Below, in pieces: positions 20,432 to 20,433 of a DNA stretch of 20,433 nt. The translations under genes and the position numbers were made by a program. The notes under the pieces were generated by a model. That model ran no database searches. It saw nothing but the letters and a program-made list of their open reading frames with translations, and was not told the origin of the DNA. Each line of letters begins with the position of its first letter. The first letter of the stretch is position 1. The stretch is from the NCBI GenBank assembly GCA_039188505.1, contig JBCCZC010000051.1, positions 1 to 20,433 of the forward strand, given 5' to 3'. The stretch comes from JBCCZC01 sp039188505 (GTDB lineage Bacteria > Pseudomonadota > Gammaproteobacteria > Xanthomonadales > SZUA-38).

Positions 20432-20433
20432 CC

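Larger units (their letters stand above)
20180..20433. repeat. Cluster of GC hairpins and nested palindromes with no gene
   Basis: The last 254 bp hold no supported gene but at least five distinct perfect inverted repeats, listed separately. Parts of it, such as GCGGGGTTTCGCCCCCGC and the GCGCCCTCGGAACTCGC stretch, resemble an intergenic element that I recall as repeated in Xanthomonadales genomes. The cluster may continue beyond the window. Confidence 0.5.

Overview
The window is GC-rich chromosomal DNA with dense, mostly short-gapped genes. It looks like a gammaproteobacterium, probably Xanthomonadales or a neighbour such as Wenzhouxiangellaceae. The supporting signs are a homodimeric-type pyruvate dehydrogenase E1, an NTP/NDP-exchange-like transporter with the N-terminal VRPGE motif I associate with that group, kinesin-light-chain-type TPRs, DUF2059 and DDAH proteins, and an end cluster of GC-rich palindromes. 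Placement is by family memory only. I see no rRNA, tRNA, transposase or CRISPR.

Layout, left to right. The 3' end of a TPR protein (+, 1-443) meets a small membrane-anchored protein and aceE, both on the minus strand (472-3604); no aceF or lpd follows aceE. A PGPGW-type membrane protein (-) and a SpoIIAA-like STAS protein (+) diverge near 4200-4300. A plus-strand block (4949-8340) holds two overlapping paralogues of a 12-helix nucleotide-transporter-like protein, each with a cadherin-like (CADG) domain at its C-terminus. A six-helix membrane protein of unknown role follows. A minus-strand gene (9065-10858) encodes a predicted secreted protein joining a PPP-type phosphatase to an atypical kinase-like domain. 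A small membrane protein (+) lies between it and the next block.

From 18753 down to 11343 every gene is on the minus strand: zinc-ribbon methyltransferase, SnoaL-like protein and PTPS/QueD-like protein (8-bp gaps, one operon); a CBS-domain protein; a DDAH-type hydrolase; and a tripartite export operon (ABC protein, HlyD adaptor, TolC channel) joined by two ATGA overlaps. The ABC protein has lost every ATPase motif I can check, although its frame is intact. On the plus strand at the right end are a signal peptide/TM/coiled-coil protein and a DUF2059 protein, followed by about 250 bp of hairpins and nested palindromes.

The strongest candidates for undescribed biology are the paired transporter-CADG fusions, the exporter with a dead ATPase domain, and the phosphatase-kinase fusion. 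The PTPS-like protein lacking one zinc histidine and the terminal palindrome cluster are second-tier. All functions are read from motifs by eye; no database search was run.
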